DNA of 64,000 bases from Acidobacteria bacterium RIFCSPLOWO2_12_FULL_68_19 (GTDB lineage Bacteria; Acidobacteriota; Vicinamibacteria; Vicinamibacterales; UBA2999). The position numbers and the translations under genes were made by a program. The DNA lies in NCBI GenBank assembly GCA_001767525.1, contig MELF01000048.1:17336-81335 (forward strand), given 5' to 3'. The notes beneath the pieces are model-generated. The model was not told the DNA's origin. It worked only from the letters and a program-made list of their open reading frames with translations, and made no database searches. This document shows, in pieces, positions 30,381 through 38,682 of the stretch (positions are counted from its first letter, which is position 1; each line of letters begins with the position of its first letter).

Positions 30381-32129
30381 ATGGATCACAAGGCTCGAAG
30401 GGAACGAAACCAGCCCGTCCGGCTGCTTCGGATCGGGGTACTGCTCGCCTCGGTGTGCTGGGTCGGCGGGCAGGCGGAATTCGCCGAGGCCGGGCAGGTC
30501 TCGGCGCCGAAGTACAAGTGGATTGTCGAAAGAGACGTGGACGTTCGCATGCGGGACGGCGCCCGGCTCAAAGCGGACGTCTTTCGCCCGGACTCCTCCG
30601 AGAAGTTCCCCGTCATCATGGACATGACGGCGTACCAGAAGGACGCGCTCTGGATCCCGCCGTCGGATCTGGAGGAGAAGGCGAACCCCTACATGAACTG
30701 GGAGACCGGGAACCCCGAGTGGTGGTGTCCCCGGGGCTACATCCTGGTTCGGGTGGACAGCCGCGGGACGGGGAAGTCACCCGGCTTCGCGGAGCCGTGG
30801 CTGAAGCAGGAAGTGCTCGATTTCTACGACGCCATCGAGTGGGCGGGCGTGCAGCCGTGGAGCAATGGGAACGTCGGGCTGCTGGGGATCTCCTACATGG
30901 CGATGAATCAATGGTGGGTCGCCACCCTCCAACCGCCCCATCTCAAAGCGATCATTCCCTGGGAGGGGGCCGCGGACCTCTACCGCGACGCCGCGTACCA
31001 CGGCGGGATCTTCAACAACTTCATGCAGACCTGGTATCTGAACCTCATGTTCAATCACCTGCACGGTCCGGCGCAAACCTACAACCCGGATGCCCTGTCC
31101 CTGAACTGGATATGGGGGGTCATGCGGAACCGGCTGGACACGACCTTCTATGACGGTGTGCAGGCGGAGTGGGACAAGGTCGTCGTGCCGATGTACAGCG
31201 TGGGTAACTGGAGCCACACGATGTTGCATCTGCGCGGCAACACGGAAGCCTTCGTTCGGGCGGCCTCGAAGAACAAGAAGCTGCGGATTCATTCGGGCAC
31301 GCATTACCACCCCTTCTACTCGGAAGAAGGCAAGTCGGATCAGGTGCGCTTCTTCGATCAGTGGCTGAAGGGCATCGACACAGGGATCATGTCCGAGCCG
31401 GCGGTCAAGGCGTGCGTGCGAACGGATGCGAACGCGTGCGAATGGCGCTACAACCAGCAGTGGCCGTTCGACAACACCCAGTGGACCAGGCTCTATCTGG
31501 GCGCTCCAGGCGCCGGCGCGGCCAATGCCCCAGGGGTGTTGAGCAGCACCACTCCGGCGGCCGCAGGCGTGGCCACCTACGCGAGCCAGGGTCCGTACCG
31601 GGGTGCGCCTCCTCCCTCCGGCGTCTCGTTCCTCACCGACCCGCTGCCCGAGGACATGGAGGTCATCGGTCCGGTCAACCTGGTGATGTGGGTGTCGTCC
31701 ACCACCGACGACATGCACATCTTCGCCACGATGAGGAATATCGGTCCGGATGGCCGGGAAGTCACCTATTCGCCGATCACCCCAGGTTCCGCCCGCGCGC
31801 CGGCGGCCGTCGGGTGGCTCAAGGCGTCTCACCGGAAGCTGGATCCGAAACTGTCGACGCCCTATCGGCCGTACCACACGCACGACGAGGAACAGAAGTT
31901 GAAGCCGGGCGAAGTCGTCAAGGTGGAAGTCGAGGTGTGGCCGACCGGGACGGTCTTCAAGAAAGGACACCGAATCAGGCTGGATGTTCGGCCGACCGAC
32001 CCGGGCTATCGATTCTTCGCCGAGGAAAGCTTGAAGGTGGAAACCAACAGCATTCACACGGGAGGCGACCGCGCGTCGTACGTGCTGCTTCCCGTGATTC
32101 CGAGGACCGCCGTGCGCAGTTCCCGCTGA
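30381..32129 (+). CDS. CocE/NonD-family (X-Pro dipeptidyl-peptidase-like) hydrolase
   Basis: 582 residues. A signal peptide (about 15-38) precedes an S15-type alpha/beta hydrolase with the nucleophile elbow GISYMAMNQW near 173 and the general VDSRGTGKSPG oxyanion-side motif near 127. The base is probably a His in the HSGTHYHPF segment near 305. A C-terminal jelly-roll domain spans about 375-580. Where CocE has GWYD with the catalytic Asp, this protein has GNWSH, as I recall for a subgroup of the family. The ATG 30381 has GGAGG upstream, preferred over upstream starts without one; TACTAT at 30314 may be its -10. Confidence 0.82.
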   Translation: MDHKARRERNQPVRLLRIGVLLASVCWVGGQAEFAEAGQVSAPKYKWIVERDVDVRMRDGARLKADVFRPDSSEKFPVIMDMTAYQKDALWIPPSDLEEKANPYMNWETGNPEWWCPRGYILVRVDSRGTGKSPGFAEPWLKQEVLDFYDAIEWAGVQPWSNGNVGLLGISYMAMNQWWVATLQPPHLKAIIPWEGAADLYRDAAYHGGIFNNFMQTWYLNLMFNHLHGPAQTYNPDALSLNWIWGVMRNRLDTTFYDGVQAEWDKVVVPMYSVGNWSHTMLHLRGNTEAFVRAASKNKKLRIHSGTHYHPFYSEEGKSDQVRFFDQWLKGIDTGIMSEPAVKACVRTDANACEWRYNQQWPFDNTQWTRLYLGAPGAGAANAPGVLSSTTPAAAGVATYASQGPYRGAPPPSGVSFLTDPLPEDMEVIGPVNLVMWVSSTTDDMHIFATMRNIGPDGREVTYSPITPGSARAPAAVGWLKASHRKLDPKLSTPYRPYHTHDEEQKLKPGEVVKVEVEVWPTGTVFKKGHRIRLDVRPTDPGYRFFAEESLKVETNSIHTGGDRASYVLLPVIPRTAVRSSR

Positions 32130-32151
32130 CAACGAACCATCCAACTCCCCC

Positions 32152-32181
32152 TTGACAGGCCGATTGCCGCGGGCGGATCAT
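32152..32181 (+). promoter_or_regulatory. Putative promoter of the PQQ dehydrogenase gene
   Basis: TTGACA (32152-32157) and GATCAT (32176-32181) are 18 nt apart and 46 nt upstream of the ATG at 32228. The -35 is perfect, the -10 is 4 of 6. Confidence 0.45.
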
Positions 32182-32227
32182 CCGCGCGGCTTCCGTCACA
32201 ACTTCGGTTCTCACGAGGGGGAGTGCG

Positions 32228-34012
32228 ATGACAGTCAGGACCTTTCTCGCGATCGCGGCGCTGCCGGCCCTCGCCCTGGCCGGCCGCGCCCAGACGCCCG
32301 CCGCCCGGGAGGCGTCGTCGCCGCTGCGCACGCTGCGGCCCGTGAAGAGCTTCGTCACGGTCACCGACCAGACGATCCGGGCGCCGAAAGCGGAAGACTG
32401 GGTGTTCTACCGCGGCAACTATCAGGCGTGGGGCTGGAGCGCGCTCGACGAGATCAACAGACGCAACGTCAGGAGTCTTCAGCTCGTCTGGTCGCGCGCC
32501 ATGGAGCCGGGCGTCAACCAGGCGACGCCGCTCGTCTACAACGGCGTGATGTATCTGGGCAATCCGGGCGATGTCATCCAGGCCATCGATGCCGCGACCG
32601 GCGATCTGATGTGGGAGTACCGGCACCCGCTGCCGGATACGGCCGGGATGCGCAATCAGCTCGGCCAGCGCAAGCGAGCCGTCGCGCTCTACGGCGACAA
32701 CGTCTACACGGTGACCTGGGACAACCACGTCCTCGCGCTCGATGCCCGGACCGGCGCGAAGGTGTGGGAGACCGATCGCGGCGGCGACCTCTACGTCAGC
32801 AACTCGAGCGGCCCGGTCGTCGCAAACGGCGTGGTCGTCGCCGGCAGCACCTGCCAGTACGCCGGCTTCGGGTGCTACGTCACCGGCCACGACGCCCGGA
32901 CCGGCCGGGAGCTCTGGCGCAACACGATGATTCCGCGCCCGGGCGAACCCGGCGACGAGACGTGGGCCGGCTCGCCGTACGAGAGCCGCTGGATGACCGG
33001 CGTGTGGGGCCACCTCACCTACGATCCCGAGCTCGACCTCGTCTACTACGGCTCGAGCGGCGTCGGTCCCGCGTCGGAAGCTCAACGCAAGATGCCGGGC
33101 GCGACGATGGCCGGCACCAACACGCGCTACGCCGTCCGGCCGAAGACCGGCGACGTCGTCTGGAAACACCAGGTGCTGCCGCGCGACAACTGGGATCAGG
33201 AATGCACGTTCGAAATGATGACCATGACGACCCCGGTCAATCCGGATCCGTCGGTCATGCTGTCGGTCAACCCGAACCTCCGCCGCGGGCCGCGCAAGAC
33301 GCTGACCGGAGTGCCGTGCAAGACCGGCATCGCCTGGAGCTTCGACGCGGCGACAGGCGAGTTCCTCTGGGCGCGAGCGACCAACGAGCAGAATGTGGTC
33401 GCCAGGATCGACGGCAACGGCCTCGTCACCGTCAACGAGGACGCCGTGCTCAAGGAGATCGGCAAGACGTATCGCGTCTGTCCCACCTACAACGGCGGCC
33501 GCGATTGGCCGTACGGCGCCTACAACCCGCGGTCGAACGTGATGTACGTGCAACTGGCGAACCTGTGCATCGACTCGACGGCCCGCGCCGACCGAGGTCC
33601 GCAGCCGCAGTTCGTCTACAACACGACGAACGTCGGCAAGCTCTCCACCGGCAAGGACAACGTGGGACGGATCGACGCCATTTCGGTCGAGACCGGCCGC
33701 ACCGTGTGGAGCTGGGAGACCCGCGTCTCCAACTACGCGCCGATCCTGGTGACGGGCGGCGGACTGGTGTTCAACGGCTCGATGGATCGGTACCTGCGCG
33801 CCCTCGACGCCGACAAGGGCACGCTCCTGTGGCAGACGCGTCTGGCGTCCCAGACGGTCGGCGCGCCGATCGCGTTTGCGGTGAACGGCCGTCAGTTCGT
33901 CGCCATCACCGCCGGGGGCGGGCCGATCGCCGGGACGCAGGTCGGCGTGACGCCGGAGGCCGACACCGCCAGCGGGGCGAATGCGGTGTACGTGTTCGCG
34001 CTGCCGCGGTGA
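32228..34012 (+). CDS. Exported PQQ-dependent dehydrogenase (quinoprotein propeller)
   Basis: 594 residues. A signal peptide ending ALA-GRAQ is followed by an eight-bladed PQQ propeller with tryptophan-docking repeats such as AIDAATGDLMWEY, ALDARTGAKVWET and ALDADKGTLLWQT. DNWDQE near 318 takes the place of the WDYD catalytic Asp motif of methanol/ethanol dehydrogenases. No cytochrome c domain is fused. It probably oxidises an alcohol or aldehyde in the periplasm. The Shine-Dalgarno is GGGGGAG. A paralogue lies at 55228. Confidence 0.82.
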   Translation: MTVRTFLAIAALPALALAGRAQTPAAREASSPLRTLRPVKSFVTVTDQTIRAPKAEDWVFYRGNYQAWGWSALDEINRRNVRSLQLVWSRAMEPGVNQATPLVYNGVMYLGNPGDVIQAIDAATGDLMWEYRHPLPDTAGMRNQLGQRKRAVALYGDNVYTVTWDNHVLALDARTGAKVWETDRGGDLYVSNSSGPVVANGVVVAGSTCQYAGFGCYVTGHDARTGRELWRNTMIPRPGEPGDETWAGSPYESRWMTGVWGHLTYDPELDLVYYGSSGVGPASEAQRKMPGATMAGTNTRYAVRPKTGDVVWKHQVLPRDNWDQECTFEMMTMTTPVNPDPSVMLSVNPNLRRGPRKTLTGVPCKTGIAWSFDAATGEFLWARATNEQNVVARIDGNGLVTVNEDAVLKEIGKTYRVCPTYNGGRDWPYGAYNPRSNVMYVQLANLCIDSTARADRGPQPQFVYNTTNVGKLSTGKDNVGRIDAISVETGRTVWSWETRVSNYAPILVTGGGLVFNGSMDRYLRALDADKGTLLWQTRLASQTVGAPIAFAVNGRQFVAITAGGGPIAGTQVGVTPEADTASGANAVYVFALPR

Positions 34013-34075
34013 AGGCCGCTCCGAGCGGCCGCCGGCGGGACTGCCTCTGGTCCGCCGGGTCGTAGCAGCGCCGGC

Positions 34076-35053
34076 ATGCGGCATGCTTCAGCCAGGTCGA
34101 TGGCCGGCTATCCGTCGCAGTACGAGTCGGACATCGTCGCGCGCGACGGCTCCACGCTCCGCCTCCGGCCGATGCGGCCCGATGACGAGGCAGGGTTGCG
34201 AGCGCTGTACGGCCGGCTGTCGGGAGAGAGCCTCCACTTCCGGTTCCGCGGCAGAAGGACCGACGGCGAGGCGGAGGTGGCCCGCCTGCTCGGCGCCGAC
34301 TCCGAGAACGAGTTCGTGCTCGTCGCCGGCGGGTTCACCGGGCGCCTGTACGCCGTCCATCCCTCGGCGGCCTCCATCGACGGGGTGCCGGCGTACCCGC
34401 GCGTGACGGCGATTCCCGAGTCGATCGACCTGGCCGTCATTGCCGTGCCCCGCGACCGGGTGAGCGGCGTCGTCGACGACTGCATCGCGAAAGGCGTGCG
34501 CGCGCTCGTCGCCCATCAGCCGCTGCCGGCGGGCCGCCGCGTGGCGGTGCTGTCGAATGCCGGCGGACCGGCGATTCTCGCCGCCGATGCGTGCGAGGCG
34601 CACGGGCTGGATCTCGCCCCCTTGAGCGATGCCACCGTCGCCGGGCTGCGGAGCCTCCTGCCGGCGACGGCGACCCTCGGCAACCCCATCGACATGCTCG
34701 CCTCGGCGACGCCCGGCGAGTACGAGGAGGCCACGCGGCTGCTGCTGGCGGACGGGCAGGTCGACAGCCTCGTGGTGATCTTCACTCCGCCGCTCGTGCC
34801 GCAGGTGCCGGCGGTCGCGCGGGCCATTGCCGCGGGCGCGGCTGAGGCCGCCAAGCCGGTGCTCGCCAACTTCATCAGCAGCCGCGGCGCGCCGCCGGAG
34901 CTCGCGCCGATCCCGTCGTATCTCTTCCCCGAGTCGGCGGTTGCGGCGCTGGCGCGGGCGACCAGCTACGGCGCCTGGCGCCGCCGCCCCACGGGGGCGC
35001 GGGAGGTCGGCTACCCGGTCGTGCGCCCGCTGACGCGCCGGATCGCGTACTGA
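34076..35053 (+). pseudogene. Internally deleted Pat-like GNAT/acyl-CoA synthetase (NDP-forming) gene
   Basis: The frame is open for 325 codons but is a patchwork of a protein usually near 850-900 residues. Residues 1-85 are the start of a GNAT domain (LRLRPMRPDDEAGLRALY). They jump into the CoA-binding domain (GGFTGRLYAVHPSAASIDGVPAYP, DLAVIAVP), then after GVRALV straight to AGRRVAVLSNAGGPAILAADACEA of the ligase domain. The ATP-grasp domain is absent. All joins are in frame. The active form would acetylate proteins or make acyl-CoA. Likely a decayed gene; selection for a short form cannot be excluded. Confidence 0.65.
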
Positions 35054-35056
35054 TCC

Positions 35057-35737
35057 CTACCGGCGCCTGAACGTCCCCTCGTAGATCACCGGCGCGCCTC
35101 CGGCGCCCGCCGCGCCCGGGCGCGGACGGTTCAGCTCGCGCAGCGGCACGGCCGGATCCGGCGCGAACCCTGCCGCGTCGAGCTCGACGAGGAGCTGCTC
35201 CTCGGTGAGGAAGCACTGAGGCTCGCCGGAGAACTCGGTGAAGACGAACGGCTCGCCGGCAACCGGTGCCGCGCCGGGCGACAGCGTCGCGCGGGAGAAC
35301 GTGAAGACGAAGAGGCCGGCGCCCGGGCGCGCCGCCCGCGCGGCCTCCCGAACCGCCCGCCGGAACTCGGCCGACGAACGCGCCAGGTTCCAGATGCCGT
35401 GCGCGATGACGAGATCGACCGAGCCGTCGCGAACGGGGAGCGCGCCCATCGGCGCCAGCGCGACCGTCAGCCGTCCCGCGCACGGCGCGGCACGAGCCCG
35501 CTCGCGCGCCGCGTGGAGCATCGGCAGCGAGAGGTCGATCCCGAGCACCCGCCACCCGTCTTCGGAGAGCGGCACGGCGTTGCGGCCGGCGCCGCAGCCG
35601 AGGTCGAGCGCGCGGCCCCGGCCGGCGCGGCCCAGTTCGGCGCGAGCGAACCGGAGGAGGTCGTCGTTCGGAGGCGAGGCGGAGAAGCCGGCCACGGTTT
35701 CCGGCCGGCTCCAGGGCGACCCGGCGAGTGGATCCAT
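35057..35737 (-). CDS. Class I SAM-dependent methyltransferase
   Basis: 226 residues. Motif I ALDLGCGAGRNAVPL near 42-56, GIDLSLPML near 65, and DLVIAHGIWNLA near 110 mark a Rossmann-type methyltransferase. Substrate unknown. The ATG 35737 is only 19 bp from the divergent ywiC-like ATG; a TACGCT box (35751-35746) 8 nt upstream of the ATG suggests a leaderless start. The 3' end meets the Pat-like gene 3 bp away. Confidence 0.8.
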   Translation of the reverse strand: MDPLAGSPWSRPETVAGFSASPPNDDLLRFARAELGRAGRGRALDLGCGAGRNAVPLSEDGWRVLGIDLSLPMLHAARERARAAPCAGRLTVALAPMGALPVRDGSVDLVIAHGIWNLARSSAEFRRAVREAARAARPGAGLFVFTFSRATLSPGAAPVAGEPFVFTEFSGEPQCFLTEEQLLVELDAAGFAPDPAVPLRELNRPRPGAAGAGGAPVIYEGTFRRR

Positions 35738-35756
35738 GATCAAATAGCGTATCAAT

Positions 35757-36542
35757 ATGTCGCTCTGGCCGAAGGAACATGGCGCGTACGGGCAGCTGGC
35801 GTTTCCCCTCGTCACGTCGCTGGCGGTGGCCGGTCTCTCGGCTTCCGCGCTGCTGCTGGCGCTCTCGGCCGTCGCCGCGTTCCTCGCACACGAGCCGCTG
35901 CTCGTGCTGCGCGGCGGGCGCGGCGGGCGCGCGCGGCTCGAGGCAGGCCGGCGGGCGGCGGTGTGGCTGGCCGTGACCGGGGGGCTGGCGCTGCTCGGCG
36001 GCGCGGCGGGGCTCTGGCTGATGCCGGAAGGCACGCGCTGGTCGCTCCTGCTGCCGCTCGTGCCCGCGGCATCGTTTGCCGCGGCGCTCCTTCGCACCGA
36101 CGCCAAGAGCGCTCAGGGCGAGGTGGCGGTCGCGCTGTCGTTCTCGCTGCTCGCCGTGCCGCTCGGTCTGGCCGCCGGCGCGCCGCTCCGGGAGGCGCTT
36201 GCCGTGGCGGTGGCCTATGCGGCGATCTTCGTCACCGCGACGCTCGCCGTCCGCGTCGTCATCCTGAAGGTGCGCGGCGGCGGAAGCCCCGGCGCCGTTC
36301 GGGCGACGCGCGCGGCGGCGCTCGTGCTCGCGGCCGCGGGCGGCGCCGGTATCACGGCCGCCGCCACGAGCCTCGTTCTGCCGTGGACGACTGTCGTTGC
36401 GGCGGCGCCAGGACTCATCGCCGCCACCGTGCTCGCCCTCGGGACTCCTTCGCCCGCCCGGCTGCGCGCGGTGGGCTGGACGCTCATTGGCATTTCGGCG
36501 GCCGCAGCGCTCGTGCTCGTCATCGGCCTTCGGTCCCGTTGA
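35757..36542 (+). CDS. YwiC-like membrane protein
   Basis: 261 residues with about eight membrane helices and the family-defining N-terminal LWPKEHGAYGQLAFPL (residues 3-18). In Bacillus ywiC lies beside fnr and narGHI and is thought to relate to anaerobic nitrogen-oxide respiration; its reaction is unknown. TAGCGT (35745-35750) 6 nt before the ATG and no Shine-Dalgarno suggest a leaderless mRNA. A radical SAM gene remnant follows directly. That is the same enzyme type as in the NO cluster at 15.6 kb. Confidence 0.8.
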   Translation: MSLWPKEHGAYGQLAFPLVTSLAVAGLSASALLLALSAVAAFLAHEPLLVLRGGRGGRARLEAGRRAAVWLAVTGGLALLGGAAGLWLMPEGTRWSLLLPLVPAASFAAALLRTDAKSAQGEVAVALSFSLLAVPLGLAAGAPLREALAVAVAYAAIFVTATLAVRVVILKVRGGGSPGAVRATRAAALVLAAAGGAGITAAATSLVLPWTTVVAAAPGLIAATVLALGTPSPARLRAVGWTLIGISAAAALVLVIGLRSR

Positions 36543-36562
36543 GGCCGGCGACCGGCGGCGTG

Positions 36563-36631
36563 ATGGCCGCCGATCCGCTCTGCGTCTACGAGCCCGGCTC
36601 CAGGATCGAGCCGCTCGTCGACGCCGCGTAG
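36563..36631 (+). pseudogene. 3' remnant of a radical SAM/SPASM (TIGR04053-type) gene
   Basis: The 22 codons MAADPLCVYEPGSRIEPLVDAA plus stop match the C-terminal tail of the radical SAM protein at 15626 (LASDALCAYDPG...EPLVAEL) and of that family in general, including its last Cys. No other part of such a gene is present; upstream is the ywiC-like gene. The remnant implies that a second copy once sat next to ywiC. Confidence 0.6.
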
Positions 36632-36636
36632 CCTCT

Positions 36637-36710
36637 CCGACTACTGACTACCGACGGTCGACGATCGGCTGCCGACTACCAACGGCTACCACCTACCACC
36701 TACCACCCAG
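36637..36710. repeat. GACTACC short-unit repeat block
   Basis: About 74 bp of degenerate 7-8 nt units (CGACTACTGACTACCGACGG, CTACCACCTACCACCTACC). It lies between the radical SAM remnant and the 3' end of the cytochrome gene. No inverted second arm is obvious. Confidence 0.65.
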
Positions 36711-37355
36711 CTACGGCATCCGCTCCGGAAAGCGCGGGATGAAGCCGTCGCGGTTCGGCATTCGCACGTTCGGCAGCGTTTGCGCGTTCATCACGTCGCT
36801 CGGCCCGATGATCTTGTTGAGCGACAGCAGGTACGCGGTGAGCGCGTAGACCTCCTCGTTGGTGAGCGTCCGCGGCGCCTGCCACGGCATCGCCCGCCGC
36901 GTGAAGTCGAAGAGCGTCGTCGCGTACGGCCAGAAGTTGGCGATCGTCTTCGGCGTGTCGATCCCGTCGGTCAGCGGCCGGCCGCCGATGAGCGCGGCCG
37001 CCGTGCCGCCCTTCGCCTCCGGACCGTGGCAGAGCGCGCACTTGGTCGCGAAGATCTTTCCTCCCTGCTCCGGCGTGCCGCTTCCCGGCGGCAGCCCCGT
37101 CCCGTCAGGCAGAATGCTGATGTCCCACGCGGCGATCTCCGCTTCCGAGGCCGGCGTGCCCAGGTTCGGGGCCGCCGGTGTGCCTATCTGGCCCTGGGCC
37201 AAGGCGACGCTCGAGGTGAGCGTAGCCAGAGCCAGCACGATGGCGCTCCCACGGGCCACAGAGACACCGAAACATAGAGATTTCCTCTTGATCGCCTCTG
37301 TGTCTCTGGGGCTCTGTGGTTCGTGGATGGTGAAAGCCGTTTCACGCGTAGACAT
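36711..37355 (-). CDS. Exported c-type cytochrome, SoxD-like partner of SoxC
   Basis: 214 residues by the ATG at 37355. One heme c site CALCH is near residue 105, with an M in RRAMPW as a likely axial ligand near 155. The pairing with a SoxC-like molybdoenzyme just upstream matches sulfite dehydrogenase (SoxCD). The N-terminus is odd: about 30 residues before the signal peptide are encoded by a CACAGAG-type repeat. The ancestral signal peptide (ARGSAIVLALATLTSSVALA) starts near GTG 37259, which may be the true start. ATG 37355 overlaps the soxC stop with GGTGAG ahead of it. Confidence 0.8.
   Translation of the reverse strand: MSTRETAFTIHEPQSPRDTEAIKRKSLCFGVSVARGSAIVLALATLTSSVALAQGQIGTPAAPNLGTPASEAEIAAWDISILPDGTGLPPGSGTPEQGGKIFATKCALCHGPEAKGGTAAALIGGRPLTDGIDTPKTIANFWPYATTLFDFTRRAMPWQAPRTLTNEEVYALTAYLLSLNKIIGPSDVMNAQTLPNVRMPNRDGFIPRFPERMP
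37256..37326. repeat. CACAGAGAC short-unit quasi-palindrome
   Basis: The left arm CCACAGAGACACCGA... (37256-37281) and the right arm GCCTCTGTGTCTCTGG... (37295-37326) are near reverse complements. The block codes for the extra N-terminal segment of the cytochrome. Weaker related sequence (ACGGAGGCACAGAGAC, ACACCGAGACACCGAGG) occurs at 43770 and 63385. Confidence 0.65.
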
Positions 37356-38661
37356 TTCTCACCTCGCCCGCTTTGTCGACGGCCCAGCTGGACGGACCGT
37401 TGTAGTGGGTGCCCGGGAACGCGAGCGGATTGGTGACCGGCTTGGGCGTCTGGCCGCGCCGCGCGACCAGTTCGGCGCGCGTTGGCTGCGCGTTGCCCCC
37501 TTCGTCCCATGCGCGGCTCTGGAGCACGACCGGCCCGCCGTCCCACCGCCAGGGGACGCGGAACCGCGTGAACGCCTTGGGCAGCACCGGCTCCTGGAGC
37601 GCCGCCTGCGCCCAGGTGCGTCCGCCGTCGGCCGAAACCATTACCTTCGCAATCCGTCCGTTGCCCGAATAGGCGATGCCGGAGATCTCGTAGAACCCGG
37701 GGCCGCTCAGCCGCAGCCCGGGCGAGGGATGTGTGATGAACGACTTCACTTCCTGCACGAAGTAGAACTGATAGGCCTTGCCGCCCGGCAGGATCGCCGT
37801 GTAGGTGCGCGCCTCGTAGTAGGTCATCGCCGGCTGATCGACCAGCTTGAGGCGCCGCAGGTACTTGACGTTCATGTTCCCTTCCCATCCTGGAAGGAGC
37901 AGGCGCATCGGATAGCCGTTGCCCGGCATGATCCGCTCGCCGTTCTGATAGAGCGCCACCATCGCGTCGTCGAGCGCCTTGGCGATCGGGACGCTGCGGC
38001 TGAGAGCGAGCGAATCGGCGCCTTCGGCGACCACCCACTTCGCCTTCGGGTCGATGCCGGTCTCCTCGAGCAGCGTCGAGAGCATGACGCCCGTCCATTC
38101 CGAGCACGAGATCAGCCCGTGAATCGCCTGGATGCTGGCCTGGAGCGGCTCGTTCGAGAAGAGCGGGGCGCTGTTGCCGCCGCACTCGACAAATGCCATC
38201 CGCGACACCATCGGATAGCGGGCGAGCGTGTCGAGGGTGAACACCAGCGGCCGCCGCACGAGGCCGTGGATCGCCAGCTTGTGCTGCGCCGGATCGATGT
38301 CGGGGTCGCCGCTGTGGGAGATCACGAAGTGCAGGGCGTTGGGCGTGATCGTCCCGTGGAGCAGGTGGTGCGGCGTGCGTCCGTGCTGCGTGCGCGGCTC
38401 GCCCTTCGGGTTGCTGAGCGTGCGGGCGACGTGCTTCTCGTACGAGGAGGGGGCGCCGTATCCCTGCACGAGCGTGCCCTGTTTGCGGCTCCAGGGCGCG
38501 TCGGTCAGCTCCTGGGCGCCGACCGTGTCGGCGAGCGTGTAGCCCGTGACCGCCGCGGCAAACGCCGCGCCGCTCGTGAGAAAGGCCCGGCGGTGGAGCA
38601 GGCCGTTGGCGGCGGCGACTTCCAGATTCTGCAGTTCCCGCGTCGATCGATGGCCTGGCAT
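37342..38661 (-). CDS. soxC: SoxC-like molybdopterin sulfite dehydrogenase
   Basis: 439 residues. A Tat-like signal HRRAFLTSGAA near 23-33 targets it to the periplasm. The sulfite-oxidase fold includes the Mo-binding Cys C160 in VECGGNSAP, SCSEWTGV near 186, and a C-terminal dimerisation domain with KVMVSADGGRTWAQAAL near 345. It oxidises sulfite or sulfane sulfur on a carrier, passing electrons to the adjacent cytochrome. No soxXYZAB genes are in the window, so a free sulfite role is as likely. Confidence 0.82.
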   Translation of the reverse strand: MPGHRSTRELQNLEVAAANGLLHRRAFLTSGAAFAAAVTGYTLADTVGAQELTDAPWSRKQGTLVQGYGAPSSYEKHVARTLSNPKGEPRTQHGRTPHHLLHGTITPNALHFVISHSGDPDIDPAQHKLAIHGLVRRPLVFTLDTLARYPMVSRMAFVECGGNSAPLFSNEPLQASIQAIHGLISCSEWTGVMLSTLLEETGIDPKAKWVVAEGADSLALSRSVPIAKALDDAMVALYQNGERIMPGNGYPMRLLLPGWEGNMNVKYLRRLKLVDQPAMTYYEARTYTAILPGGKAYQFYFVQEVKSFITHPSPGLRLSGPGFYEISGIAYSGNGRIAKVMVSADGGRTWAQAALQEPVLPKAFTRFRVPWRWDGGPVVLQSRAWDEGGNAQPTRAELVARRGQTPKPVTNPLAFPGTHYNGPSSWAVDKAGEVRNVYA

Positions 38662-38682
38662 GATCGGTCCTCCTGCTGACGT

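Noticed and set aside
37342..38661. Full sox thiosulfate-oxidising cluster
   Set aside because: Only SoxC- and SoxD-like genes are present; no soxXA, soxYZ or soxB is seen.
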